From the NCBI GenBank assembly GCA_035548175.1, contig DASZTO010000025.1:32491-96490 (forward strand): a stretch of 64,000 nucleotides of DNA, written 5' to 3'. Each line of letters starts with the position of its first letter. Positions within the stretch are counted from its first letter, which is position 1. Shown here one piece after another: positions 1-9,706 of the stretch. Origin of the DNA: CALCHA01 sp035548175 (GTDB lineage Bacteria > Planctomycetota > Phycisphaerae > WQYP01). The translations under genes and the position numbers were made by a program. The notes below the pieces were generated by a model. It saw only the letters and a list, made by a program, of their open reading frames with translations, searched no databases and was not told where the DNA came from.

Positions 1-44
1 GCGCCTGCCTCGCCTCGTTCCGCGCGCCCCGATAGACTGGCATC

Positions 45-2291
45 ATGACACCGCCGCGACCGCCGCTCACGCTCGCAACGCCCGTCAACTACGCCAAGGG
101 GGTCGGCGAAATCCGCGCCCTCCAGCTTGGCCTCCTGGGCTTGAAAACCTGCGGCGATCTGCTCTTTCATTTCCCTCGAGACTATCTGCGCTTTTCCGAT
201 GAGGCGCCGGTATCGGAAATCCGCGTCGGCGAAATGGCCACCATTCGCGGAACGCTTTTGCAGACCCGCCTCCTGCCTAAAAAGCCCCGCCGATTCGAAG
301 CCCTCCTCGAAGATGCCGCCGGCGACGGACCGGCAGGCAATGGCGCCCGCATCCGCTGCGTGCTCACCTGGTTCAATCCCTACGGCCTGGACAAAAAACT
401 CCTCCCGGGCATGCTCATTCGCGCCACCGGAAAAGTCACTTCCTTTCGCGATCGACTCCAGATCGTCCAACCCCATTACGAAATCCTCGATGAGCACGCG
501 GACCACGCCCCCAAGACCGCCCGCATCGAGCCCGTCTACCCCGCCACCACCGACCTCCCCTCGCCGATGCTCGCAAAAATCATCGGAAACGTGCTGGATT
601 CCCTGCTGCCGCAAATCGAGGAGTGGTTTCCCGAAGCTCACCTGCGCGAGCGGAACTTCTTCACCCGCCGCGAAGCGCTCGAAAAAATCCACCGGCCCGG
701 GACGCTCAAGGAAGCCATCACCGCGAAGCGCACCCTCGCCTATCACGAGTTTTTCCTGCACCAGGCCGCCGTGGCGATCAAGCGCTATCACCAGCGCAAC
801 AGCAACCCGGCGATACCGCTGCGCGTGGACGATGCCGTCGACACGCGCATCCGGGCGCTGCTGCCTTTCGAGCTCACCGCCGCTCAAAACCGCGTGATCG
901 ATTCCCTCCGCAAGGACCTCAACGCCACCAAGCCGATGAACCGCCTGCTCCAGGGAGACGTCGGCAGCGGCAAGACCGTCGTCGCCCTCTATGCGATGCT
1001 GGCCGCCGCCGCTACGCAGCGCGCCGACACTCCCCCAACGGCCGCAGCCGGCGCGCCCCAGCCCCTCGGCCACCAGGCCGCCCTCATGGCCCCGACCGAA
1101 ATCCTCGCCGAGCAGCACTTCATCACCCTCTCGCGCTTCCTCGAAGGCAAAAAAGTTCAGCCCCTCCTGCTCACCGGATCCGTCACCGGCGCCGACCGCG
1201 AGCGCACCCTCGCCGCTATCGCCGGTGGCTCCGCCGGGCTCGTCGTCGGCACCCACGCACTGCTCTCGGAAGCCGTCCAATTCAAATCCCTCGCCCTCAT
1301 CGTGATCGACGAACAGCACAAATTCGGCGTCGAACAACGCTCCCTCATCCGCACCAAACCCTCCGGCTCCGGCCTCGCCCCCCACACCCTCGTCATGACC
1401 GCCACCCCCATCCCCCGCACCCTCGCCATGACCGCCTTCGGCGATCTCGACGTCTCCGTGATCGACGAGCTTCCCCCCGGCCGCCAGCCGATCTTCACCA
1501 AAATGACGCCCTCCTCCAACCGCGCCGATGTCTACGACTGGCTCGCCAAAAAACTCGCCGCCGGCGATCAGGCCTATATCGTCGTCCCCGCGATCGACGA
1601 AGAACCCCCCCTCGCTCAAGACGCCCCTCTCGACCCCGCTCAGGACAACGCCGCTCAGGACTCAACTCTCCGGACGCAGGACTCGCTCCGCAACGCCGTT
1701 GCCGTCCAGCGCGAGCTCCAATCCGGCCCCCTCGCCAGGCAGCGCGTGGGCCTCATCCACGGCCGCATGCCGCGCGACGTCCGCCAGCACATCATGGAAC
1801 GTTTCCGCCAGCACCTCATCGACGCCCTCGTCGCCACCACCGTCATCGAAGTCGGCGTGGACGTCCCCAATGCCACCATCATGGTCGTCGAGCACGCCGA
1901 CCGTTTCGGTCTTTCGCAATTGCATCAGCTCCGCGGCCGCGTTGGCCGCGGCGGCAAGCAGTCCTATTGCATCCTGCTCGCCGACCAGAAAACCGATGAA
2001 GCCGTCGCCAGAATCCAGGCCATGGTTCGCCATTCTTCCGGGTTCAAAATTGCCGAGGAAGACCTCAAACTCCGCGGCATGGGCCATCTTATCGGCACCG
2101 CCCAGTCCGGCCGCACCGATATTCACTTTGCCGATCTGCTCTTCGACCCCCACCTGCTGCCGATGTCACGCCGCGACGCCTTCAACCTGATCGCCGCCGA
2201 CCCCCGCCTCCTCGATCCCTCCCACGCCTCCCTGCGCACGCAAATCCTGACGCGCTTTGCCGATTCGATCACTTTGGCCGATGTAGGTTAA
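45..2291 (+). CDS. recG: ATP-dependent DNA helicase RecG
   Basis: Branch-migrating helicase that remodels stalled forks and Holliday junctions in the cytoplasm. At 748 aa it is close to the usual family length. An N-terminal wedge/OB region (about residues 50-150) precedes two RecA-like domains. Walker A GDVGSGKT lies near residue 304, the DEQH box near 421, followed by MTATPIPRT and the C-terminal GRVGRGG motif and RecG tail (LRGMGHLIGTAQSGR). Odd feature: about 20-25 extra residues rich in A, Q, D and S sit just before the GLIHGRM segment and are encoded by imperfect CTCAGGAC repeats (about 1613-1685). First gene in the window; its neighbours on the left are not visible. Confidence 0.96.
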   Translation: MTPPRPPLTLATPVNYAKGVGEIRALQLGLLGLKTCGDLLFHFPRDYLRFSDEAPVSEIRVGEMATIRGTLLQTRLLPKKPRRFEALLEDAAGDGPAGNGARIRCVLTWFNPYGLDKKLLPGMLIRATGKVTSFRDRLQIVQPHYEILDEHADHAPKTARIEPVYPATTDLPSPMLAKIIGNVLDSLLPQIEEWFPEAHLRERNFFTRREALEKIHRPGTLKEAITAKRTLAYHEFFLHQAAVAIKRYHQRNSNPAIPLRVDDAVDTRIRALLPFELTAAQNRVIDSLRKDLNATKPMNRLLQGDVGSGKTVVALYAMLAAAATQRADTPPTAAAGAPQPLGHQAALMAPTEILAEQHFITLSRFLEGKKVQPLLLTGSVTGADRERTLAAIAGGSAGLVVGTHALLSEAVQFKSLALIVIDEQHKFGVEQRSLIRTKPSGSGLAPHTLVMTATPIPRTLAMTAFGDLDVSVIDELPPGRQPIFTKMTPSSNRADVYDWLAKKLAAGDQAYIVVPAIDEEPPLAQDAPLDPAQDNAAQDSTLRTQDSLRNAVAVQRELQSGPLARQRVGLIHGRMPRDVRQHIMERFRQHLIDALVATTVIEVGVDVPNATIMVVEHADRFGLSQLHQLRGRVGRGGKQSYCILLADQKTDEAVARIQAMVRHSSGFKIAEEDLKLRGMGHLIGTAQSGRTDIHFADLLFDPHLLPMSRRDAFNLIAADPRLLDPSHASLRTQILTRFADSITLADVG
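1613..1685. repeat. Imperfect CTCAGGAC repeats inside recG
   Basis: Several copies of a unit close to GCTCAGGAC (for example 1638-1646 and 1653-1661, with variants at about 1614 and 1674) encode an A/Q/D/S-rich insertion in the second helicase lobe. The reading frame is kept. It resembles the other in-frame short repeats in this window but is less regular. Confidence 0.5.
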
Positions 2292-2377
2292 ACGCGGCTC
2301 TCCGCAAATGCCGCGCCGGGAGCGATTTGTCCCCCGCGCCCGTTCGCTTTATCCTACACCCTCCCCCTGGAGGACCC

Positions 2378-3955
2378 GTGTCTCATCAACAGCCCCAGAT
2401 CCTCCATGATTATTACCGCCAGTGTCCCGGCGAGGCTTACAAAATTTCCGACGCCGTGTGCGGCCAGCGGCAAAAACACCATTACCCCAAATGCCCCAAA
2501 TGTCCCTGGAACAACGCTCGCCTCCACGACCATGCCGCCGATGGCGACCCCGCCGCTCCCGCGTTTAACGAGGTACACATGATCGAAAAAGTCTATAAAG
2601 CCTACGATATCCGTGGCATTTACCCCGACCCCCTCAACGAAGAGATCGCCTGGAAAACCGGCCACGCCACCGCCCAGTTCCTCCGCATGAACCTCACCGG
2701 CCTGGCCAAGGCCGACCCCCGCATGAACATGATCATCGTCGGCCGCGACATGCGACTCTCCTCCCCCTCCCTCGCCAAAGCCCTTATCGACGGCATCCTC
2801 TCCACCGGCACCAACGTCATCGACATCGGCATGATCGATACCCCACAGATCTACTTCGCCATCAACCACCTCGGCTGCTGCGGCGGCATCCAGGTCACCG
2901 CTTCCCACAATCCCGCCAATTACAACGGCTTCAAAATCTCCGGCATCGAGGCGCGCCCCATCGGCGAAAACACCGGCCTCCACGAAATCAAACGCCTCGC
3001 CATGAACCTCCGCAAAGGACCCGCCGCCCAAATGGGCCGCGTCGAGTCCATGGACCTCTCCCGCCCCTACAAGTCCCACGTCCTGCAATTCCTCAAGCTC
3101 CATCGGCCTCTCAAAGTCGTCGTCGATTGCTCCAACGGAATGGCCGGAAAGTTCGTCCCCACTATTTTCGTCGGCCAGCCCAACCTCGAAATCATCTCCA
3201 TCAACACCGAGATCAACGGCTCCTTCAAACACGAGCCCAATCCCCTCGTCGACGCCAACCTCCGCGAACTTCAGGAAGCGGTGCTCTCGCACGGTGCGGA
3301 CTTCGGCGTCTGCTTCGATGGCGACGCCGACCGCTGCATCTTCGTCGACGAACAGGCCAAGGTCGTCCGCTGCGACATCCTCACCGCTTTCCTCGCCAAG
3401 GATTTCCTCAAAAAATCCCCGGGCTCCGCGATCATTTACGATCTGCGCTCCTCGCGCGTCGTGCGCGAGGAAATCCTCAACGCCGGCGGCGTGCCCAAGC
3501 GCGAACGCGTCGGACACGTCTTCATGAAAAAAGCCCTCGCTGATTCTCACGGCGTCTTCGGCGGTGAACTCTCCGGCCATTTCTATTTCCGTGACAACTT
3601 CAAAACCGATTCCGGCGCCATCGTCTTCGCCGTCACCTCCTCCGTCCTCTCCGGATACGATCAGCCCCTCTCCCACATCCTCAAGCCCCTCCAGCGTTAT
3701 TACGGCTCCGGCGAAATCAATTTCGAAGTCCACGACAAAGACGCCGCCATCGCCAAGCTCGCCGACCGCTACAAAGACGCCTCCGTCGATTACCTCGACG
3801 GCATCACCATCGAATACGACACCTGGTGGTTCAACGTCCGCAAAAGCAACACCGAGCCGCTCCTCCGCCTCAACCTCGAAGCCAACACCGCCGACCTGCT
3901 CAGGAAAAAACTCGACGAAGTCGGCGGACAGCTCGGCACGCCCGTCCATCACTGA
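2378..3955 (+). CDS. Phosphomannomutase/phosphoglucomutase with N-terminal Cys/His extension
   Basis: Alpha-D-phosphohexomutase interconverting hexose 1- and 6-phosphates, feeding GDP- or UDP-sugar synthesis. The catalytic phosphoserine loop is TASHNP, the metal loop DGDADRC, the sugar loop GELSGH and the phosphate-binding loop SNTEP, in family order. Two starts are possible. GTG at 2378 has a strong GGAGG 5 bases upstream and adds 67 residues containing CGQRQKHHYPKCPKCPW, a possible zinc site. ATG at 2579 has GAGG upstream and begins at the canonical MIEKVYKAYDIRG (458 aa). Both are in frame, so two isoforms are conceivable. I list the longer form; the catalytic core is certain, the start is not. 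Confidence 0.88.
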   Translation: MSHQQPQILHDYYRQCPGEAYKISDAVCGQRQKHHYPKCPKCPWNNARLHDHAADGDPAAPAFNEVHMIEKVYKAYDIRGIYPDPLNEEIAWKTGHATAQFLRMNLTGLAKADPRMNMIIVGRDMRLSSPSLAKALIDGILSTGTNVIDIGMIDTPQIYFAINHLGCCGGIQVTASHNPANYNGFKISGIEARPIGENTGLHEIKRLAMNLRKGPAAQMGRVESMDLSRPYKSHVLQFLKLHRPLKVVVDCSNGMAGKFVPTIFVGQPNLEIISINTEINGSFKHEPNPLVDANLRELQEAVLSHGADFGVCFDGDADRCIFVDEQAKVVRCDILTAFLAKDFLKKSPGSAIIYDLRSSRVVREEILNAGGVPKRERVGHVFMKKALADSHGVFGGELSGHFYFRDNFKTDSGAIVFAVTSSVLSGYDQPLSHILKPLQRYYGSGEINFEVHDKDAAIAKLADRYKDASVDYLDGITIEYDTWWFNVRKSNTEPLLRLNLEANTADLLRKKLDEVGGQLGTPVHH

Positions 3956-3966
3956 AGGGAATTCCC

Positions 3967-4956
3967 GTGCGGCTTCCCGTCTGCATCCTGGCGCTCCTCG
4001 CCGCCTCACTCCCCGCCTGCAGCGACCACATGCTCGCGCGCCAGATGGTCACGCCCCCCAACGAGCTCCGCCAGAAACTCGCCGGACCCCTCCAACCCAT
4101 CGCCCACCCCACCGACGGCCACCTCCGCATCGCCGTCGGTCCGCCCGCCGCCACCCTCTCCGCCTGGGTCACCGAGCCTCCCCGCGGCGCTCCCCCCCGC
4201 GGCACCCTCCTCATCGTCCACGGTTTCCTCGCCGATCACTCCTGGCTCGACTACGCCACCGACGCCTTCGCCAAAGCCGGCTACCGCACCGTCGCCGTCG
4301 ATCTCCGCGGCCACGGCGAATCCACCGGCAAGCACATCACCTTCGGCGTTGTCGAATCCCGCGATCTCGTCCAGCTCACCGACTACCTCCAGCAGCACCA
4401 CCTCTGCGGTGACCACCTCGGCGTCTACGGCGTCTCTCTGGGCGCCGCCACCGCCATCCAGTTCGCCGTCCTCGATCCGCGCGTCTCCGCCGTCGTCGCC
4501 GTCGCTCCCTTCGCCACTTTCAGCGGTGAAGTCCCGCACTTCGGCCGCACCATGCTCCCGCTTCCCGGCTGGTTCCTCTCCAACCAGGATTACGCCCAGA
4601 TCGTCCGCGACGCCGGCGAAATCGCCAACTTCAATCCCGCTGACGCCGATCCCCTCGCCGCCATCCGCAAAACCCACATCCCCATCCTCCTCCTCCACGG
4701 CGACGCTGACGCCATCATCCCCATGGCGAATTCACAAAAACTCCACGACGCCGACCCCGACCGCTCGGAATTCCACCCTCTCCACGGCGAAGGCCACGTC
4801 GCCGCATGCTTCGATTTCTCCGGCGAAGCGCGCCGCCGCGCCATCGACTGGTTCCACGTCCATCTGCCCGCGGCCCCCGCTACTGCTGCGGAGCCGCCTC
4901 AGAATTCGCCTCCGCCTCCGGCAGCGGCGCCTTCGTCGGCCGAATCCCATACTTAG
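3967..4956 (+). CDS. Alpha/beta hydrolase lipoprotein
   Basis: Predicted serine hydrolase on the cell envelope, substrate unknown. GTG at 3967 follows GAAGGGAATTCCC and starts a lipoprotein signal (hydrophobic stretch, then LPAC with Cys near residue 18). The fold is visible from HGF (oxyanion loop), GVSLGA (nucleophile Ser), HGDAD (acid) and GEGHVA (His). It lies 11 bases after the mutase gene and may be co-transcribed. The last 77 bases overlap the convergent LOG gene. The C-terminus is Ala/Pro-rich. It could be an esterase, lipase or peptidase; the sequence does not say which. Confidence 0.82.
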   Translation: MRLPVCILALLAASLPACSDHMLARQMVTPPNELRQKLAGPLQPIAHPTDGHLRIAVGPPAATLSAWVTEPPRGAPPRGTLLIVHGFLADHSWLDYATDAFAKAGYRTVAVDLRGHGESTGKHITFGVVESRDLVQLTDYLQQHHLCGDHLGVYGVSLGAATAIQFAVLDPRVSAVVAVAPFATFSGEVPHFGRTMLPLPGWFLSNQDYAQIVRDAGEIANFNPADADPLAAIRKTHIPILLLHGDADAIIPMANSQKLHDADPDRSEFHPLHGEGHVAACFDFSGEARRRAIDWFHVHLPAAPATAAEPPQNSPPPPAAAPSSAESHT

Positions 4957-5707
4957 TCCCTTCCGCCGTCGTCTGCCGCTCCCGCGCGATCTGCCGAAAC
5001 CCGCGCTGCTTCTGCCACGTGCGCCCCTGCTCCGCTTTCTTCAGGTATTCCGCCGCGTGAACCACGTCGTCCGTCATGTAAAGCAGGTTCAAATCCGGCC
5101 CGCTGATGCAGCCATATCGCTCCTGCATCGTCTCCCGCATCCACGTCAACAGGCCCGTCCAGTAATCGGTCCCGATCAGAATCACCGGAAATGGATCGAT
5201 CTTGTTCGTCTCGATCAGCGTCAGCGACTCGAACAATTCGTCCATCGTCCCATAGCCCCCCGGAAAACATACAAACGCATGTGAATACTTAATAAACATC
5301 ACCTTGCGCACGAAAAAATAATGGTGCGTCATCGCAATCGTCTGATACGGATTCGCCTTCTGCTCCATCGGCAGCGAGATGTTCAGCCCCACCGATATCC
5401 CGCCCGCCGCCCGAGCCCCCTTGTTCGCCGCCTCCATGATCCCCGGACCGCCCCCCGTGATCACCGCGAATTTCCGCTTCGCCAGCTCACGCCCCATCTG
5501 CACCGCCATCTCGTAATACTTCGTCCCCGCTTTCGTGCGCGCCGAACCGAACACGCTCACCGCCGCCGGCACCGGCGCCATCGCCTCGAACCCCTCCACA
5601 AACTCCGACATGATCCGAAAAATCCGCCACACGTCCTGCGGGCTCGGTTCCCCGGGTTGTACCGCTTCCGCCTCCGCGGCTTTGTTGGTCATCGGCGCAT
5701 CGCTCAT
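4880..5707 (-). CDS. LOG-family (TIGR00730) Rossmann-fold protein
   Basis: Member of the lysine-decarboxylase-like/LOG family. Characterised members are nucleoside 5'-monophosphate phosphoribohydrolases that release a free base (cytokinins in plants). The nucleotide loop GGGPGIMEAAN and the diagnostic PGGYGTMDE motif are both present. Start at 5707 because a GGAGG lies 7 bases upstream, on the minus strand; an open frame continues upstream to 5764 without a ribosome site. 275 aa including an Ala/Pro/Glu-rich tail. Its 3' end overlaps the convergent hydrolase gene by 77 bases. The bacterial role is not evident from context. Confidence 0.88.
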   Translation of the reverse strand: MSDAPMTNKAAEAEAVQPGEPSPQDVWRIFRIMSEFVEGFEAMAPVPAAVSVFGSARTKAGTKYYEMAVQMGRELAKRKFAVITGGGPGIMEAANKGARAAGGISVGLNISLPMEQKANPYQTIAMTHHYFFVRKVMFIKYSHAFVCFPGGYGTMDELFESLTLIETNKIDPFPVILIGTDYWTGLLTWMRETMQERYGCISGPDLNLLYMTDDVVHAAEYLKKAEQGRTWQKQRGFRQIARERQTTAEGTKYGIRPTKAPLPEAEANSEAAPQQ

Positions 5708-5818
5708 CGGCAGCCTCCGTCGCTTCAATCCCACGACGGTAAGCCACCCCCGCGCATTCCGCAACGCGGAACTTCCGACAAACTCGCCCCCGTTTCGCGG
5801 CGGTTCGCAGAACCGCCC

Positions 5819-7123
5819 TCACGCCAGCAGCGGCAGCGTCCGGAAGTTCCCCCCAAGAATCGGCGCGCTGTCCGCCTTCATCCAATCCCCCAGCAGCGTC
5901 GCATACACGCTCCGGAAGTCCGTGTGGAACTTCAAATCCCCAGCATCCAGGTCCTGCGGCCGAAGCGACGGATGCGCCCCATACACCCCCCCCTTCACCA
6001 TCGACCCGCACACAAACATCGGTGCCGCCGTCCCATGGTCCGTCCCCTTCGACGCATTCTCCGCCACCCGTCGCCCGAACTCCGAGAACGTCATCACCAG
6101 CACCTTCTGATCGTTCCCCTGGCTCTTCAAATCCCGCATGAACGCGTTGATCCCCGCCGCCAGCGTCTGCATCAGCCGATCATGCGCCGGCTTCTCGTTC
6201 GAGTGCGTGTCAAACCCGCCCAAAGACACGTAATACACCCGCGTCTTCAGCCCCCCCGCGATCATCTGCGACACCATCTGCAACTGCTGCCCAAACGGCG
6301 TGTTCGGATAGCTCACCGCCGGATGGTACTTCGAGGTCACCGCGCGAATCTCATCGCTCGTCAACTGCGCATCCAGCGCCGTCCGCTCCAGGAAATCCAG
6401 CGTCGGATTCCCGCTGCTCTGCCCCGCCAGCTCATCGCCCGTGTCGTTCAGGTCATTCACCTGCGCAAACGTGTTGCGCATCTTGGCGTCCACCCCCTTG
6501 TTGCCCGCGAACCACTGGTACGACTGCGGATTCTGAAACGATATCGCCGTGAACTTCGATCCCTGCAACGCCAGCGGCGCCGTCGCGCCGATGTTCACCG
6601 CCGCCTTCGGGTCCGGCATGTCCTTCGGATCGCTGCCCTTGCACTGCGCATCGAAATACCGCCCCAGCCACCCGTCTTTCGGCGGATGCATCGGATCCGC
6701 CGTCTGCCAGATTTCCATCGACCGGAAGTGCGACCGGTTCGGATTCGGATACCCCACCCCCTGAATCACCGCCAGGTGCCCGCCATCATAAATCTCCTTC
6801 AGTCCCGCAAGCCCCGGATGCAGCGCCACCCCGCTCTTATCCAGCGCCAGCGGATTCGGGATCGCGCCCAGCGTCGGCCGGGCGCGGTGATAATCGTCGT
6901 TGTCCAGCGGTATCACCGTCGACAGCCCGTCGTTCCCCCCCGACATCTGCACGCACACCAGAATCTGCTCCCCGATCCCCATCGCCGTCTGCGTCAGCGG
7001 CAGATCGTGCGGATTGTTCAACGCCAGGCAGGTCCGCTGAATGAACAGCGGCATCGTCGTCGCCGCCGAAAGCACCGTCAGTCCACGCGTCAAAAACGTC
7101 CGCCGCGTATGCATCGTGTCCAT
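5819..7123 (-). CDS. DUF1501 domain-containing secreted protein
   Basis: DUF1501 protein of 434 aa, a family related to the alkaline phosphatase/sulfatase superfamily and greatly expanded in Planctomycetota; function unproven. A Tat-type signal is visible (RRTFLTRGL followed by a hydrophobic segment and an Ala-rich end), so export folded is likely. SGGNDGLS and the later GGFDTH and DHGTA segments are typical of the family. The start has AGGAG 6 bases upstream. It lies 65 bases downstream of the DUF1800 gene on the same strand, and the pair is probably one operon. Confidence 0.9.
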   Translation of the reverse strand: MDTMHTRRTFLTRGLTVLSAATTMPLFIQRTCLALNNPHDLPLTQTAMGIGEQILVCVQMSGGNDGLSTVIPLDNDDYHRARPTLGAIPNPLALDKSGVALHPGLAGLKEIYDGGHLAVIQGVGYPNPNRSHFRSMEIWQTADPMHPPKDGWLGRYFDAQCKGSDPKDMPDPKAAVNIGATAPLALQGSKFTAISFQNPQSYQWFAGNKGVDAKMRNTFAQVNDLNDTGDELAGQSSGNPTLDFLERTALDAQLTSDEIRAVTSKYHPAVSYPNTPFGQQLQMVSQMIAGGLKTRVYYVSLGGFDTHSNEKPAHDRLMQTLAAGINAFMRDLKSQGNDQKVLVMTFSEFGRRVAENASKGTDHGTAAPMFVCGSMVKGGVYGAHPSLRPQDLDAGDLKFHTDFRSVYATLLGDWMKADSAPILGGNFRTLPLLA

Positions 7124-7188
7124 GTGCGTCTCCTATGAGGTCCGAGGAGGGGCGTCTCGCGGCGCTCCGGTAAGGGGGCGATGAGAGT

Positions 7189-8727
7189 TCAGGCGAGCTG
7201 ATACTCCGCCATCGCCATGATCAGGTGTACCAATGACCGCGTCCGCCGATCGTTGTCCGGCAGCAGCGGATCGTTCATGTGGCTCTTGGTGTCCCCCGTC
7301 CCGTTCATGAAAATCACCAGCTCCTCGCGCTTCCGCGCGTCCAGCTCCGCTCCCACCAGTTTCTTGATGTACAAATCCACCACCCCGTCCGTCGTCGACA
7401 CGCCCCCCTCCGCCAAATCCACATCCGGCCGCCACCCCGAATCAAACTCCGCATAGCTCGTCCGCATGTCCATCGACGCGCCCTGCGCCCCCTTGCCCGC
7501 CGTCGGCAGCTTCCCCGTCCCCAGATACGCCGGCAGGTTGTACCGCGCGAACAGCGTGCTCGTGTTGATCCACGCCCGCCCCCCGTCCCACCCCTTCACC
7601 GTCGGCGCGTTGAACAATTCCTGCCCCATCAGCTTCAGCGCGTTGTCCACCGCCGCCGGCTGCGACACCGGCACGCCCAGCGACCGCAGCGCCCCCACCA
7701 CCAGTTGCACAGGACTCTTGATCTGCCGCTGCACCACCTCCTGCGAATAAAACCACTTGCTCCCAAACAGCGCCAGCAGCGCCGGCGTCATCTCGTACCG
7801 GTTCGCCGCAACGATCCGCGACAGCGGCTCCACCACCTCCGCCGGCGGCTCGTCCACGCCGAAAAACCGCACCAGCCGCCCCGCAATGTATTTCGCGCAC
7901 GCCGGCTGCTGGAAAATGATGTTGACGATGTCCTCCCCCGTGAAGTTCCCCGCATGCCCCAGAAAATGCTTGATCCCCTCATCGTGCTGCCCCCGATTGA
8001 ACACGAACTGGTCCCCGACGTTCGTCCACCCCGTGAACGACCTCGCCGATTCCTTGATGTCCGTCTCCGTGTAATTCCCGATCCCCAGCGTGAACAGCTC
8101 CATCAGCTCGCGCGCGTAATTCTCGTTTGGATGCTGCACCCGGTTGTCGTTGTTGTTCAGATAAATCAGCATCGCCGGATTCTTGCTCACCTCCAGCGCC
8201 AACTGCTTGTAATTCCCCGCCGCGTTTTTCCGGAACAGCTCGTTCTGCTGATACAGCAGATAGGTGTTCTTCACCGTCGCCGCCGAGCTCACGAACAGAC
8301 CATGCCAGAACAGCGTCATCTTTTCTTCCAGCGGCCGCGTCGTGCGCACCATCCGGTCCAGCCACCACAGCTTCAGCTCCTCCAGCTTCGCACGCTGCGC
8401 CGCCTGTTCGATCTGCTGAAAACCCTTCCGCTCCTCCGCCGACATCCCCCGCAGCAGCCCGCCCCGGCCGCCGCCCCGCGCCCCGCCCGCTCCGCCCTGG
8501 TCGATCGGATTCGTCAAATCCCCAAACACCAGCGGCTCCAATCCCGGATTCGGCACGTTTCCGAACCGCACCAGCTGGTTCACCGCTTTTTCCGGCCCCA
8601 TCCCCGCCGCCGCCTCCGTCTCCCCCAGCGCACCGCCAAATCCCGCCCGCCTCAACAGGTGCGCCGCCATCGAAAAATCCCACCGGCCCGGATCGCTCTC
8701 CCAGATCGGTTGCAGCGGATTGTCCAT
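7189..8727 (-). CDS. DUF1800 domain-containing protein
   Basis: DUF1800 family protein of 512 aa, nearly always found beside a DUF1501 gene, as here. Typical segments are HLLRRAGFGG near the N-terminus, FWHGLFVSS, YARELMELFTLG and SFTGW. No clear signal peptide is seen, although the partner has a Tat signal. Start at 8727 (MDNPLQPIW) is chosen because AGGAAAGGG lies just upstream; the frame continues to 8754. A Gly/Arg-rich low-complexity stretch lies around residue 90. The pair may act on extracellular polymers, but that is unproven. Confidence 0.9.
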   Translation of the reverse strand: MDNPLQPIWESDPGRWDFSMAAHLLRRAGFGGALGETEAAAGMGPEKAVNQLVRFGNVPNPGLEPLVFGDLTNPIDQGGAGGARGGGRGGLLRGMSAEERKGFQQIEQAAQRAKLEELKLWWLDRMVRTTRPLEEKMTLFWHGLFVSSAATVKNTYLLYQQNELFRKNAAGNYKQLALEVSKNPAMLIYLNNNDNRVQHPNENYARELMELFTLGIGNYTETDIKESARSFTGWTNVGDQFVFNRGQHDEGIKHFLGHAGNFTGEDIVNIIFQQPACAKYIAGRLVRFFGVDEPPAEVVEPLSRIVAANRYEMTPALLALFGSKWFYSQEVVQRQIKSPVQLVVGALRSLGVPVSQPAAVDNALKLMGQELFNAPTVKGWDGGRAWINTSTLFARYNLPAYLGTGKLPTAGKGAQGASMDMRTSYAEFDSGWRPDVDLAEGGVSTTDGVVDLYIKKLVGAELDARKREELVIFMNGTGDTKSHMNDPLLPDNDRRTRSLVHLIMAMAEYQLA

Positions 8728-8888
8728 CGCTCGCCCTTTCCTGAAACCCCCCACTTCGGAATCCCCGCCATCGCGGGATTTCCTCGGGACTCATCGGCCT
8801 TTCGGCCCCAGGCCCTGCATCCTCCCATCATACGAAAACACGCCCCACTCCCGCACCAGTTGCACCATCCCCTCGGATTTTCCTCACG

Positions 8889-8917
8889 TTGACGCCGCAC
8901 CATGCGCTTCGTAGCAT
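8889..8917 (+). promoter_or_regulatory. Candidate sigma70-type promoter for tmk
   Basis: TTGACG (8889-8894) and TAGCAT (8912-8917) are separated by 17 bases and lie about 85 bases upstream of the tmk ATG. The boxes match the consensus at 5/6 and 4/6 positions. No experimental support; planctomycete promoters are poorly defined. Confidence 0.3.
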
Positions 8918-9001
8918 CGCCCCCGTTATAGGTCACCACCCGCGGCCCCTTCGCCGGTCGCAAGCCCGGCTTCCAACTTTCTCCTTTGCGACAAGGACCC
9001 C

Positions 9002-9706
9002 ATGCCCGACGATCCACTCCATGCTCTCGCCGGCAAGTTTGTCGTCTTCGATGGCCCCGACGGCTGCGGAAAAACCACCCAGCTCAAAACCCTCATCGCC
9101 CGCCTCGAAAACCAAAACATCAAGGTCCGCCGCCTCCGCGAGCCCGGCGGCTCTCTTATCGGCGAACAAATCCGCGATCTCCTCCTCTCCACAAAAAACG
9201 AAGGTATGGACCTCCGCTGCGAAATGCTCCTCTACATGGCTTCCCGCGCACAGCTCGTCCACGAGCACATCAAACCCGCCCTCGCCGCCGGTGAGTGCGT
9301 CGTCGCCGACCGCTTCGCTTCCTCCACCCTTGCCTATCAGGGCGGCGGCGGCGGCATGAATCTCGAAGACATCCTCGCCGTCGCCAGGATCGCCGTGGAC
9401 GACGCCTGGCCCCACCTCACGGTCGTCTTCGACCTCGACATCGACGTCGCCATGGAACGCCTCAACCCCCTCTGGTCCTCCAGCAGCCGCAAGACCCGCG
9501 ACGAACGCCAGAACCCGCTATTCGCGGACGGCGATCTCAAAGACCGCATCGAACAGCGCGCCCGCGATTATTTCCAGCGCGTGCGCGAAAACTACCTCTG
9601 GCAGGCCCAGCAGTGGCCCGAGCGCTACCGCGTCGTCGACGCCTCCAGGTCCGTGGCGCAAGTCGAACGCCAGGTTTTCCGGACACTCTCCGACTTTTTC
9701 CGATAA
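9002..9706 (+). CDS. tmk: Thymidylate kinase
   Basis: Phosphorylates dTMP to dTDP for DNA synthesis in the cytoplasm. The P-loop GPDGCGKTTQ, the substrate motif REPGG and the DRFASS motif are all present. 234 aa is slightly long for the family: about 12 extra residues (SSSSRKTRDERQNPLF) lie just before the LID region. Start has AAGGA 6 bases upstream. It is a lone gene between the DUF1800 gene (opposite strand) and a PEP-CTERM protein. Confidence 0.95.
   Translation: MPDDPLHALAGKFVVFDGPDGCGKTTQLKTLIARLENQNIKVRRLREPGGSLIGEQIRDLLLSTKNEGMDLRCEMLLYMASRAQLVHEHIKPALAAGECVVADRFASSTLAYQGGGGGMNLEDILAVARIAVDDAWPHLTVVFDLDIDVAMERLNPLWSSSSRKTRDERQNPLFADGDLKDRIEQRARDYFQRVRENYLWQAQQWPERYRVVDASRSVAQVERQVFRTLSDFFR

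Noticed and set aside
5321..8892. Long plus-strand frames opposite DUF1501/DUF1800
   Set aside because: Arg/His/Pro-rich shadows of minus-strand genes.
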